A DNA stretch of 27,563 nt from Thiorhodovibrio sp. Lineage in GTDB: Bacteria; Pseudomonadota; Gammaproteobacteria; Chromatiales; Chromatiaceae. The position numbers and the translations under genes are program-made. Below are positions 1 through 6,654 of the stretch, piece after piece. The stretch is taken from NCBI GenBank assembly GCA_007128075.1, contig SKYD01000085.1, positions 1-27,563 of the forward strand, given 5' to 3'. Position 1 is the first letter of the stretch. Every line of letters starts with the position of its first letter. Under the pieces are notes generated by a model. It was given only the letters and a program-made list of their open reading frames with translations, did no database searches and was not told the origin of the DNA.

Positions 1-450
1 GTGATGACCTCCAATCTCGGCTCGGCAATGATTCAGGAAACTGCTGGTGAGGCGAACTATGATGAGATGAAAGCGGCGGTGATGGAGATTTTAGGCCAGG
101 CATTTCGCCCTGAGTTCATCAACCGTCTCGATGAGATCGTGGTCTTTCATCCACTTGGCTCTGAGCAGATTCGCGCCATTGCTGGGATTCAGATGCGCTA
201 TCTGATCGAGCGGCTCGCCGAGCGTGACATTCATCTGGACATCAGCTCCGCAGCACTGGATCATCTGGGGACAGCGGGCTTTGATCCGGTGTATGGGGCG
301 CGTCCGCTCAAGCGTGCTATCCGCGCCCAACTGGAAAATCCGCTGGCACACGAAATCCTCAGCGGGCGTTTTCTGCCTGGCGATCAGGTACAGGTGGATG
401 TTGAGGCGGGAACTTTGCGCTTCGTCACCCAGACCAGGCTATCAAAATAA
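1..450 (+). CDS. clpB: ATP-dependent disaggregase ClpB, C-terminal part (5' end outside window)
   Basis: This is the last 149 residues of the Hsp100 disaggregase that works with DnaK to rescue aggregated proteins in the cytoplasm. The gene enters from the left edge already in frame, so the first GTG is an internal valine codon and not a start. Seen in the sequence: the sensor-1 stretch TSNLGS at the beginning, the FRPEFINRLDE segment about residues 36-46 that is characteristic of the second AAA+ domain of ClpB, and a sensor-2 motif (GFDPVYGARPLKRAI) about residues 94-108 with the conserved arginine, followed by the small C-terminal domain. The protein ends at the TAA at 448-450 with no sign of truncation. 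ClpA or ClpC were considered, but the wording of the INRLDE and VYGARPLKR motifs fits ClpB best. Confidence 0.95.
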   Translation: MMTSNLGSAMIQETAGEANYDEMKAAVMEILGQAFRPEFINRLDEIVVFHPLGSEQIRAIAGIQMRYLIERLAERDIHLDISSAALDHLGTAGFDPVYGARPLKRAIRAQLENPLAHEILSGRFLPGDQVQVDVEAGTLRFVTQTRLSK

Positions 451-464
451 AACACCTTGCGAGT

Positions 465-488
465 AGGGGCGGTTCGTGAACCGCCCCT
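465..488. repeat. Palindromic repeat / hairpin after clpB
   Basis: Two perfect 11-base inverted arms, AGGGGCGGTTC (465-475) and GAACCGCCCCT (478-488), are separated by GT. The palindrome lies 14 bases after the clpB stop and 23 bases before the next start. It is a very stable hairpin. On the plus strand it is not followed by a T-run, but an A-run at 493-499 gives a U-run for minus-strand transcripts. The unit resembles GC-rich extragenic palindromes dispersed in some bacterial genomes. No second copy was noticed in this window. Confidence 0.7.
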
Positions 489-511
489 GTGTAAAAAAAT
501 AGGGGGATCAG

Positions 512-1075
512 ATGGCAGTCCGCATTAAAAGTCATTGGTGGAATGAAGAGAACACGCGCTCATTGGTCGAAATCAGTGGTGCGTTGGCATTTATTGCTTG
601 GCGCATTGCGGTTGATAAAGCCATTCAGCTTCATTGTCAGCGGTTTTTATATCGCGACGATGCCCAGCGGCTGGCGGTGATTGCAGAATATCTGATCTTT
701 CTGATTCAAATTGCTGATCGGCTGGCGTATCAGCAATTTGACGATGAAGCGCGACGCATTCTTATCATCGAACTGGCTAAAAAATGTGTCGTGCATGTCC
801 AGGACAACAGCACCGATTTACTCGGCCCTGCCGACTATGCCGCCGACTTTATCGATCACCTCAATGCCCGCTCCGAGGACTATGCCGAGTTTCAGCTCAC
901 CGCCGAAGGTCCAAGCTATTCTTGGCTGCGTCATCTTGGATTTGAAATTCAAACCCTGATGGGCAGTGGTGAGGACAACCGCTGGGTCATCGATCAGGTG
1001 ATGGACCAAGACGGCTGGGACGCTTACCGCCGCTTTGCTAAAGCATTTGGTGATTTAACAGCCGCCGCCCAATAA
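512..1075 (+). CDS. Hypothetical protein, 187 aa, family not recognised
   Basis: A complete reading frame starting at ATG 512 with a good ribosome site (AGGGGG, 501-506, about six bases upstream). I do not recognise the family. The protein appears soluble and mostly helical, with no signal peptide and no clear membrane segment. The middle (about residues 50-75, LAVIAEYLIFLIQIADRLAYQQF) is hydrophobic and could pack in a helical bundle. The end is acidic and rich in aromatic residues. It follows clpB in the same direction but is separated by the palindrome at 465-488, so co-transcription is uncertain. Its last 38 bases overlap the 3' end of the convergent DUF2177 gene. Codon usage and the ribosome site make it a believable gene. 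Confidence 0.75.
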   Translation: MAVRIKSHWWNEENTRSLVEISGALAFIAWRIAVDKAIQLHCQRFLYRDDAQRLAVIAEYLIFLIQIADRLAYQQFDDEARRILIIELAKKCVVHVQDNSTDLLGPADYAADFIDHLNARSEDYAEFQLTAEGPSYSWLRHLGFEIQTLMGSGEDNRWVIDQVMDQDGWDAYRRFAKAFGDLTAAAQ

Positions 1076-1469
1076 AATAGCTGACCATGGCGACACTGGT
1101 GCACAGCACCATCCCCCAGAGCGTATCAATCACCACCACCATCAGCGGCCAGTTGGGCAAGGTCGCCATGTTGGTGAGTTCATAAGTGACATAAGTAAAA
1201 AAGCCAAACAGCGCGGCCTGGCGCGCACTAAGCAACAGTGAGCCAGCCTTCAGCCCAGGCAGCACAGCAAACCACAGAATCCCTATGATATAGAGCAGAT
1301 AAAACACCAGTGCCGCAATCCAATTCACATCATCAGCATCGACAATGAGATGTCCAATCTGTTCTTGATAAAACTCAGGGGCAACGCCAGCAAGCCAGAT
1401 CATATCAATGCCAAAAAACACTGGCACAGTGAGTAGATAGAGCTTAATATAAAAAGTATTGGTCATCAT
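1038..1469 (-). CDS. DUF2177 family integral membrane protein
   Basis: A small inner-membrane protein of the DUF2177 type, with no known function. The sequence shows four hydrophobic segments, consistent with a four-helix membrane protein, and the family-like stretches GIDMIWLAGVAPEFY near the N-terminus and AALFGFFTYVTYELTNMATL in the middle. The frame opens with GTG at 1478, but tandem ATG codons at 1467-1469 and 1464-1466 sit at a proper distance from the AAGGTAAGG stretch upstream, so I start it at 1469 (143 aa). It is divergent from the H-NS-like gene, with about 200 bases of AT-rich DNA between them, and convergent with the 512-1075 gene, overlapping it by 38 bases tail to tail. Such an overlap could allow antisense interference between the two mRNAs, which is inference only. 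Confidence 0.8.
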   Translation of the reverse strand: MMTNTFYIKLYLLTVPVFFGIDMIWLAGVAPEFYQEQIGHLIVDADDVNWIAALVFYLLYIIGILWFAVLPGLKAGSLLLSARQAALFGFFTYVTYELTNMATLPNWPLMVVVIDTLWGMVLCTSVAMVSYFIGRRLLNHQML

Positions 1470-1493
1470 CTTTGGCACCTTACCTTAGTCTAA

Positions 1494-1523
1494 AATTTAG
1501 TTGAGCCTGCACCCGGTTGTCAT
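1494..1523 (-). promoter_or_regulatory. Possible promoter for the DUF2177 gene
   Basis: Reading the minus strand, ATGACA (1518-1523) and TAAATT (1494-1499) are separated by 18 bases and lie about 25 bases upstream of the chosen start. The -10 match is only four of six, so this is a weak call. Confidence 0.3.
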
Positions 1524-1534
1524 CAGCTTAAACC

Positions 1535-1551
1535 GATTGATCTGATCAATC
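1535..1551. promoter_or_regulatory. Perfect 17-bp palindrome, possible operator
   Basis: GATTGATC and GATCAATC (1535-1542 and 1544-1551) form a perfect palindrome around one central T. It lies between the divergent promoters, 23 bases upstream of the -35 box of the H-NS-like gene and 12 bases upstream of the proposed DUF2177 -35 box. The odd centre and 8-bp half-sites suit a dimeric helix-turn-helix regulator. It also carries two GATC sites. The regulator is unknown. Confidence 0.45.
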
Positions 1552-1573
1552 AATAAAAATTATCGCTTGTGCA

Positions 1574-1603
1574 TTGACAACAAAAGCCACTTACTTAAAT
1601 AAT
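1574..1603 (+). promoter_or_regulatory. Sigma70-type promoter for the H-NS-like gene
   Basis: A perfect TTGACA (1574-1579) is followed after 18 bases by AATAAT (1598-1603, five of six). Transcription would start near 1610, giving a leader of roughly 64 bases before the ATG at 1674. The surrounding DNA is AT-rich, as is usual for genes under H-NS-type autoregulation. Confidence 0.6.
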
Positions 1604-1673
1604 AGCACCTTGTAGAGAGGTTGCACTTAAACGCTTTCTACTTTACCCCCTTGAGTTTAGGAGATACAAACCA

Positions 1674-2075
1674 ATGAATTATGAAGATTTAACCGTTGAA
1701 GAGCTGCGACAAAAGTTAATGGAAACCGATATGAATCGTCAAAATATTGAGCGTATGCTCAAGGAGCGCAAACGCGAGTCGCGTGGTGAAATGCTGCAAA
1801 AACTCAATGAGTTGATGCAATCTTATGGTTTCGAGCCCAATGAGATCATGAAACCGAAGCGAACACGCCGTAAAAAGCGTAAAATCAGCATGAAGACCAG
1901 CTTCACTCAATATGTTGATCCAGACAACCCAAATAACACCTATTCTCGTGGTGTGTTGCCTCCATGGTTTAAGGAGAAGATGATCAAACTCGGTTTTGAT
2001 CCAGAAAATAAAGACGACCGTGAGCGGTTTCGTGCCAAGCACATGCGCAAAATCCAAGTTGAGCGCAATATCTAA
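1674..2075 (+). CDS. H-NS-like nucleoid-associated protein with an atypical DNA-binding loop
   Basis: A 133-aa protein with the H-NS layout. An N-terminal helical oligomerisation region covers about residues 1-55. A very basic linker follows at about 59-75 (KPKRTRRKKRKISMK). A C-terminal domain opens with YVDPDNPNNTYSRG, which lines up with YVDENGETKTWTGQGR of E. coli H-NS. The known minor-groove contact core of the family is Q/R-G-R; here the loop reads SRGVLPPWF, so the second arginine is replaced. The protein also extends further than E. coli H-NS after the binding domain (LGFDPENKDDRERFRAKHM). A strong ribosome site (TTTAGGAGA) precedes ATG 1674. The basic linker may make up for the altered hook, which is inference. 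It is probably monocistronic, with its own promoter and a possible terminator. Confidence 0.75.
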   Translation: MNYEDLTVEELRQKLMETDMNRQNIERMLKERKRESRGEMLQKLNELMQSYGFEPNEIMKPKRTRRKKRKISMKTSFTQYVDPDNPNNTYSRGVLPPWFKEKMIKLGFDPENKDDRERFRAKHMRKIQVERNI

Positions 2076-2240
2076 CCTCTTGGCTCTCCTTATTGATTCG
2101 TGGCGCGTCAAAGTGCGCGCTCGATGGCAGGACGCGACTCAATCCTGGGTCGCTTGTCACCCCCAACTCAATTGATCGACACCACGATTATTCTCTTAGA
2201 TGCCAGCGCATCCCCGCCGAGTAGGGCGCGCCAACGCCTC

Positions 2241-2269
2241 GCTTAACCACATGGTTTAAGCCAATTTTT
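2241..2269 (+). terminator. Possible weak rho-independent terminator after the H-NS-like gene
   Basis: GCTTAACCA (2241-2249) and TGGTTTAAGC (2252-2261) form an imperfect stem with one bulged base and a CA loop, followed by CAA and five T residues (2265-2269). The stem is AT-rich and the T-run short, so it would be weak. It lies 165 bases after the stop codon. Confidence 0.35.
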
Positions 2270-2364
2270 CAATGATTTTGTCAAAAAACACTGCATAACC
2301 GATGTCATAGGGTTTTTGACTGCGGCAGCAACTTAATCTACTCACCCACCCAAAGGAGCTAATG

Positions 2365-2796
2365 ATGTCTAAAGACAATGACCGCTTAAATTCACGCGAT
2401 TGGCTGGCAAAAATTGGGCTCAGCGAAGACGATCCCAACGCGCTGTTGTTGGATGATGAGCCGCTGGGTGATTTGACTGGCGATCCTGCTGCCGCGCTGC
2501 GGGAGCGTTTCAACCAGTGGCAACAACGCTACAACTTCGCCCCCGGTGATCTGGTGACCTGGAAGCCAGGGCTTAAAAATCATCGCTATCCGCGCATCGG
2601 CCAGCCAGCGGTGATCTTGGAGGTGTTGGCGGAGCCGGTGATGGATCAAGAACCTGATGCTGGCTCGCATTACTTTCGCGAGCCACTGGATGTGGTGTTG
2701 GGAATGTTTATCGACGAAGGCCCGCATCGCGGGGTGTTTCTTAACTGGTATTTTGACAGCCGCCGCTTTCAGCCTTGGGTTCCCGAAGAACACTGA
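2365..2796 (+). CDS. Small acidic protein paired with the tandem AAA+ ATPase
   Basis: A 143-aa acidic, soluble protein that I cannot assign to a named family. The N-terminal third is polar and looks flexible. The rest appears to be one folded domain beginning FAPGDLVTWKPGLKNHRYPR (about residues 58-77) and ending DSRRFQPWVPEEH. The GDLVTWK and QPAVILEVL segments suggest a small beta-barrel, which is only an impression. Tandem ATG codons occur at 2362 and 2365. The ribosome site AAGGAG (2353-2358) is only three bases from the first and six from the second, so 2365 is preferred. It lies 63 bases before the AAA+ gene in the same direction, with a GC hairpin between them. That neighbourhood suggests an adaptor, substrate or regulator of the ATPase, which is inference. 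Confidence 0.75.
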   Translation: MSKDNDRLNSRDWLAKIGLSEDDPNALLLDDEPLGDLTGDPAAALRERFNQWQQRYNFAPGDLVTWKPGLKNHRYPRIGQPAVILEVLAEPVMDQEPDAGSHYFREPLDVVLGMFIDEGPHRGVFLNWYFDSRRFQPWVPEEH

Positions 2797-2803
2797 CCTC
2801 AAC

Positions 2804-2825
2804 GCCCGCCCGCTGCCCGGCGGGC
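2804..2825 (+). other. GC-rich hairpin between the small protein gene and the AAA+ gene
   Basis: GCCCGCC (2804-2810) pairs with GGCGGGC (2819-2825) across an 8-base loop. No T-run follows, so it is unlikely to be a full terminator. It may act as an mRNA stability or processing element that sets the ratio of the two products. Confidence 0.4.
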
Positions 2826-2859
2826 ATGTTCTGAGTTTATCATTTAGGAACGACGCTGC

Positions 2860-5076
2860 ATGAACTTTGACACTCGTTGGTTATCAGATTTCACCCAAAT
2901 TTCTCCCCGCTCGCGCCGTCTGGCACGCTTTGCGCTGGGGCTTTTTTTCAGTGACCGCCGCCTCCGCGAACGACTGGAAGACAGCGATTTTTTGCGCGCC
3001 CTCTGGGAATTAACCAATCACTTATTCACAGAACAAACCCGCCACGCGCTCTATCAGACTGCTAAAAAACACGAAACCGAACAGGATGACATAGAAAAAA
3101 AGATGGTGGCGGCGCTTGGAGCACCGCGGTCGGATGTCACCACAGCGGCGATTGAACGGCGGTTGTTTTCTAACGATGGCCCACTTTTTGAGCTTTATTT
3201 TCAACTTCCGCGTCAAATACTGAGCACACTTGATGCACTTGATGATGAGCAGACCCTCTCGCCCACAGCAGCACTGCTGGGGCGGTCGTTGGGATTAGAT
3301 GCAACTGCCACCCGTATTTTGGAATATCTCGATCTGCGCGCCAACGACAGCAAACTCAATACATTTGTTAACGAAGCGCGTGGACATCAGCATTTTGTGC
3401 GCCACGATATCCGCCGCTGCGTTGCTGCCATGCTACACCTTGATGAACGGGCGTTGCGCCAAGCCTTGCAGAAAAGCGCGCCCTTGTATCAGTTCGGGTT
3501 AATTGAGCAACGCTTTTACCCCAACCGTGACATCGAGGATTTAATTCAACCCAGCGATCTGCTCAGTGATCTGTTTGATATGGAGCTAGCCGACGAGGCG
3601 GCACTGCTGGCCTATCTAGTGGAGCCGGCACCAGCCGCGAACTGGACGCTCAAAGAGTTTCCGCATCTGCACGACAGCGCGCTTGCGGTGCAGGAGGCGT
3701 TAACTGCGGCTGCAAACACCGGCACCAGCGGAGTCAACGCGCTCTTTTATGGTCCACCTGGCACCGGCAAGACCGAGATGGCGCGTGCTCTGGCGACAGC
3801 GGCGGGGCTGACCGCCTATCAGGTCGCCACCACTGATGATGACGACGATGGCATGGGGCGTTCCGAGCGGTTGTCAGCGTATTTGGTCGCGCAACGGCTG
3901 CTCGCCAACCGCCGTGATGCGGTGATGATTTTTGATGAGGTTGAGGATGTCATTGCCCAGCAGGACAGTTTGTTCGCGCTGCTCAGTGGTCACGGACCAA
4001 CGGGGAGGCAGAAGGGATGGATGAACCAGATTTTAGAGGAAAATCCAGTGCCTGCCATCTGGATCAGCAACCAGACCCGTGGCATGGATCCCGCCTTTCA
4101 GCGGCGTTTTTTGCTGCCGTTGGCCTTTGTTACTCCACCGCGTTCGGTGCGTCGTCAAATGGCAGAGCGGCATCTGGGTGATTTGGAGCTGTCGCCGCCA
4201 CTGCTCGATGAGCTAGCCGACGACGAGGCGTTGGCACCAGCCCAACTGGGTGCAGCGCGACGCTTGCTGGATTTGCGCGCCCATGCACCCAAAGAGATCA
4301 CTGTGCGTCAGGGAATCGCGGCAATTCGTCAACTGCTGTACGGTGCACCAGCCCCGCGGCGGCGCGAGCAGGCGACTGAGTTTGATGTTGCTTATCTCAA
4401 TCTCGCCGGCGGCATCCATCCCAACACTCTGGTGCAGGCGCTGGAGCGCGAGGGCAGCGGGCGGCTGTGTTTTTATGGACCGCCTGGCACTGGCAAAACC
4501 GCCTTTGCCGAGGTGTTGGCGGAGGCACTGGATCGCGAACTCATTACCCGCCAAGCCTCTGATCTGATCTCACCCTACATCGGCGAGACCGAGCAGAACC
4601 TGGCAAAACTCTTTGTTAATATCGATCCACAGCGTTCAGTGTTATTGTTGGATGAGGTGGACAGCTTTTTGTCTGACCGCCGCCAAGCGCAGCGTCCTTG
4701 GGAACGCACCCAAGTCAACGAGTTGTTGCAGCAAATGGAACGCTTCCCTGGCATTTTCATCGCCGCAACCAATTTGATGAGCGGTCTGGATGCTGCTGCA
4801 CTGCGCCGCTTTGACTTCAAACTGCATTTTAGGGCACTGAAACCAGAGCAACGGCTGGCGCTCTTTGCCCGCGAGGCATTAGGCGATGCCGCTGCGACGG
4901 TGCCGGACAATCTAGCGCGACATTTGCAGCGGCTAGAATCGCTCACCCCAGGCGATTTCGCCAATGTCTGCCGTCAACAGCGGCTATTCGGTGAACGGCT
5001 GGAGCCAGAGACATTCCTCAAGCGGCTGATTGCGGAGTGTCGATTGAAAGAAACCGGGGCACGAGAATCGGTTTAG
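2860..5076 (+). CDS. Tandem AAA+ ATPase (two AAA modules)
   Basis: A 738-aa cytoplasmic protein with a helical N-terminal region (about 1-260) and two AAA+ modules. Module 1 has Walker A GPPGTGKT at 298-305, Walker B VMIFDE ending at E360, and a sensor-1-like ISNQ followed by an RRF arginine pair. Module 2 has Walker A at 540-547, Walker B LLLDE with D598 and E599, sensor-1 AATN and again RRF. Both modules therefore keep the residues for ATP binding and hydrolysis. Module 2 has an aromatic pore-loop-like YIGE (573-576). Module 1 has instead a run of five aspartates (326-330) followed by GMGRSER, with no aromatic residue. It resembles the SpoVK/Ycf46/Vps4-like ATPases broadly, but I do not recognise the precise family. 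The ribosome site is a modest AGGA about ten bases upstream. A role in remodelling or unfolding a partner is inferred. Confidence 0.85.
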   Translation: MNFDTRWLSDFTQISPRSRRLARFALGLFFSDRRLRERLEDSDFLRALWELTNHLFTEQTRHALYQTAKKHETEQDDIEKKMVAALGAPRSDVTTAAIERRLFSNDGPLFELYFQLPRQILSTLDALDDEQTLSPTAALLGRSLGLDATATRILEYLDLRANDSKLNTFVNEARGHQHFVRHDIRRCVAAMLHLDERALRQALQKSAPLYQFGLIEQRFYPNRDIEDLIQPSDLLSDLFDMELADEAALLAYLVEPAPAANWTLKEFPHLHDSALAVQEALTAAANTGTSGVNALFYGPPGTGKTEMARALATAAGLTAYQVATTDDDDDGMGRSERLSAYLVAQRLLANRRDAVMIFDEVEDVIAQQDSLFALLSGHGPTGRQKGWMNQILEENPVPAIWISNQTRGMDPAFQRRFLLPLAFVTPPRSVRRQMAERHLGDLELSPPLLDELADDEALAPAQLGAARRLLDLRAHAPKEITVRQGIAAIRQLLYGAPAPRRREQATEFDVAYLNLAGGIHPNTLVQALEREGSGRLCFYGPPGTGKTAFAEVLAEALDRELITRQASDLISPYIGETEQNLAKLFVNIDPQRSVLLLDEVDSFLSDRRQAQRPWERTQVNELLQQMERFPGIFIAATNLMSGLDAAALRRFDFKLHFRALKPEQRLALFAREALGDAAATVPDNLARHLQRLESLTPGDFANVCRQQRLFGERLEPETFLKRLIAECRLKETGARESV

Positions 5077-5089
5077 GTTTGACTCAAAA

Positions 5090-5215
5090 AGGCTGGATGC
5101 CGCTGGTTTTGAACAGGTCGCCCGCGCCCAACTGGGCGCAGCACATCAGAATGTTCGCCGCTATTGTCCAGCCGATTTGCACCAGTTCAATCGTGATGTA
5201 GCCCAATTTTTTTAA
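5090..5215 (+). pseudogene. Possible remnant of a gene 3' end
   Basis: Between the AAA+ gene and the DUF29 gene one frame reads as natural protein up to a TAA at 5213-5215, for example RLDAAGFEQVARAQL and VRRYCPADLHQFNRDVAQ. There is no in-frame ATG and no ribosome site, and the frame runs back into the AAA+ gene in another phase. Codon composition is like that of the neighbouring genes, so I read it as the decayed C-terminus of a lost gene. The parent family is not recognised. Confidence 0.3.
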
Positions 5216-5230
5216 TTTGGAGTCCCATCC

Positions 5231-5725
5231 ATGACCGACTTAGCGACCCTATATGACACTGACTATCGGCAGTGGGCGCAACGCAATGCCGAGTTATTAC
5301 AGATGCGTCGCTTCGAGGAATTGGACATTGCGCATCTGCTGGAGGAGCTCAGCGATATGAGCAAAAGCGATCGCCGTGAGCTGCACAGTCGCTTGCTGGT
5401 GCTACTCGCCCATCTGCTGAAATGGCAGTTCCAATATCACAACCTGGCAGAACGCTGGCGCGATTTCGATGGGCGCAGTTGGCGTGCGACCATCATCGAA
5501 CAGCGCAAACAATTGGCGATGTTATTGAAACAGTCGCCCGGTCTGAAGGCTGCGATTGAAGAAACCATCGCGGCAGTTTACCCCGATGCGGTCGATTTGG
5601 CATTGAAAGAAACCCGCCTTCCTTTGGAAATCTTCCCGAGCGTCTGCCCGTATTCGCGGGCGCAAGTTTTCGATGACGATTTTTATCCCGCCGCCAGTCA
5701 CGCAGAGAAGACCCGCTATGACTGA
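5231..5725 (+). CDS. DUF29 domain-containing protein
   Basis: A 164-aa protein matching the DUF29 pattern across its length: LYDTDYRQWAQRNAELL at the N-terminus, LDIAHLLEELSDMSKSDRREL about residues 31-51, LLVLLAHLLKWQFQ about 55-68, and RSWRATIIEQRKQL about 84-97. The family is mostly helical, frequent in cyanobacteria and purple sulfur bacteria, and has no settled function. It often occurs in many copies per genome, sometimes near mobile DNA. There is no signal peptide or membrane segment. The start at 5231 is supported by TTTGGAG upstream. It stands alone here, with a possible gene remnant before it and a promoter region for pyrE after it. Confidence 0.85.
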   Translation: MTDLATLYDTDYRQWAQRNAELLQMRRFEELDIAHLLEELSDMSKSDRRELHSRLLVLLAHLLKWQFQYHNLAERWRDFDGRSWRATIIEQRKQLAMLLKQSPGLKAAIEETIAAVYPDAVDLALKETRLPLEIFPSVCPYSRAQVFDDDFYPAASHAEKTRYD

Positions 5726-5795
5726 TGACAGCTTTCACTGGAAGCTCTAAAAATAGTCGTGGATCATCTGCCATCGGCGACAGCCAAGGTTTGGT

Positions 5796-5801
5796 TATAA
5801 T
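5796..5801 (+). promoter_or_regulatory. Perfect TATAAT -10 box upstream of pyrE
   Basis: TATAAT at 5796-5801 is exact, but no good -35 is seen at 16-18 bases upstream. A TG two bases before it is close to, but not exactly, an extended -10. Transcription would start near 5808, giving a long leader of about 187 bases before the pyrE start. Confidence 0.35.
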
Positions 5802-5880
5802 GGCGACTCAGTACATTACAAAAATCTGAATGTCGCAAGCGACGGAAAATTGAACCCTTTGGGATTAGGGCTACTTCAGT

Positions 5881-5985
5881 ATGAATACACCTAAAACAAC
5901 AGCGGGCGACACATTGCAATGCGCAGGTGCTCGCACTCATTTTCATCAATATGTGACCCGCCAGCGGGTTGCTCGTCATCCCTGA
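5881..5985 (+). CDS. Possible 34-aa leader ORF upstream of pyrE
   Basis: ATG at 5881 opens a 34-codon frame ending with TGA at 5983-5985, nine bases before the pyrE start. Its last third contains a hairpin, ACCCGC (5956-5961) with GCGGGT (5964-5969). pyrE itself has no clear ribosome site, so coupling to a short upstream ORF is conceivable. The ribosome site of the small ORF is weak (AGGG about ten bases away). This may simply be a chance frame. Confidence 0.2.
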   Translation: MNTPKTTAGDTLQCAGARTHFHQYVTRQRVARHP

Positions 5986-5994
5986 CTCGCTCCC

Positions 5995-6645
5995 ATGCAC
6001 AGTTATCAGCGCGAATTTCTTCATTTTGCGATTGCCAGTGGTGCCTTGCGCTTTGGGCAGTTCACGCTTAAATCAGGGCGAGTCAGTCCTTATTTTTTTA
6101 ATGCCGGTGAGTTTGCTGGCGGTGCGCAGTTGGCGCGTCTGGGGCGTTATTATGCTCAGGCGATTGTCGCCAATGCTCCGCCCTTTGATCTGCTGTTTGG
6201 GCCGGCATACAAAGGCATTCCATTGGCAGTGGCGACGGCAATTGCCTTGGCCGATCAGCACGGCCAAAATTATCCCTATGCGTTCAATCGCAAAGAGGCG
6301 AAAAATCATGGCGAGGGCGGTCAGATTGTCGGCAGCGCACTCGCCGGACGGGTGTTGATCATTGATGATGTGATCACCGCTGGCACCTCGGTGCGCGAAT
6401 CGGTGGCACTGATTGAAGCCGCTGGTGCCACTCCCTGCGGGGTGGTGATTGCACTTGATCGGGCTGAGTGCGGTCAAAACAGTGAACAATCCGCGGTGGC
6501 TGAGGTGCAAGACCAATTTGGACTGCCGGTGGTGAGTTTGGCGAGCATCCATGAGCTCATCGAACTGCTCGACGAGCAATCCACGGATGCTCAATTATTG
6601 GCGGCACTGATGGCGTATCGTGACCGCTTCGGCGCAACAATTTGA
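5995..6645 (+). CDS. pyrE: Orotate phosphoribosyltransferase
   Basis: PyrE joins orotate to PRPP to make orotidine 5'-phosphate, the fifth step of de novo UMP synthesis, in the cytoplasm as a dimer. The 216-aa length is normal. Seen: FTLKSGRVSPYFFNAG (residues 23-38) at the N-terminus, nearly the same as in E. coli PyrE; LFGPAYKGIPLA (67-78); the flexible catalytic loop NRKEAKNHGEGG (98-109); and the PRPP-binding motif VLIIDDVITAGTS with D124 and D125. The start at 5995 aligns MHSYQREFLHFA with the E. coli start. No obvious ribosome site precedes it. The next gene follows after nine bases, so the two are probably co-transcribed. Confidence 0.96.
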   Translation: MHSYQREFLHFAIASGALRFGQFTLKSGRVSPYFFNAGEFAGGAQLARLGRYYAQAIVANAPPFDLLFGPAYKGIPLAVATAIALADQHGQNYPYAFNRKEAKNHGEGGQIVGSALAGRVLIIDDVITAGTSVRESVALIEAAGATPCGVVIALDRAECGQNSEQSAVAEVQDQFGLPVVSLASIHELIELLDEQSTDAQLLAALMAYRDRFGATI

Positions 6646-6654
6646 GATTAACAA

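Noticed and set aside
2086..2172. Open frame after the H-NS-like stop as a further gene fragment
   Set aside because: The frame is short, rich in tryptophan and arginine, has no start with a ribosome site, and is within what chance allows.
5124..5139. GCGCCCA / TGGGCGC inverted repeat as terminator of the AAA+ gene
   Set aside because: No T-run follows and the arms fall inside the coding-like remnant, so the symmetry may be incidental.
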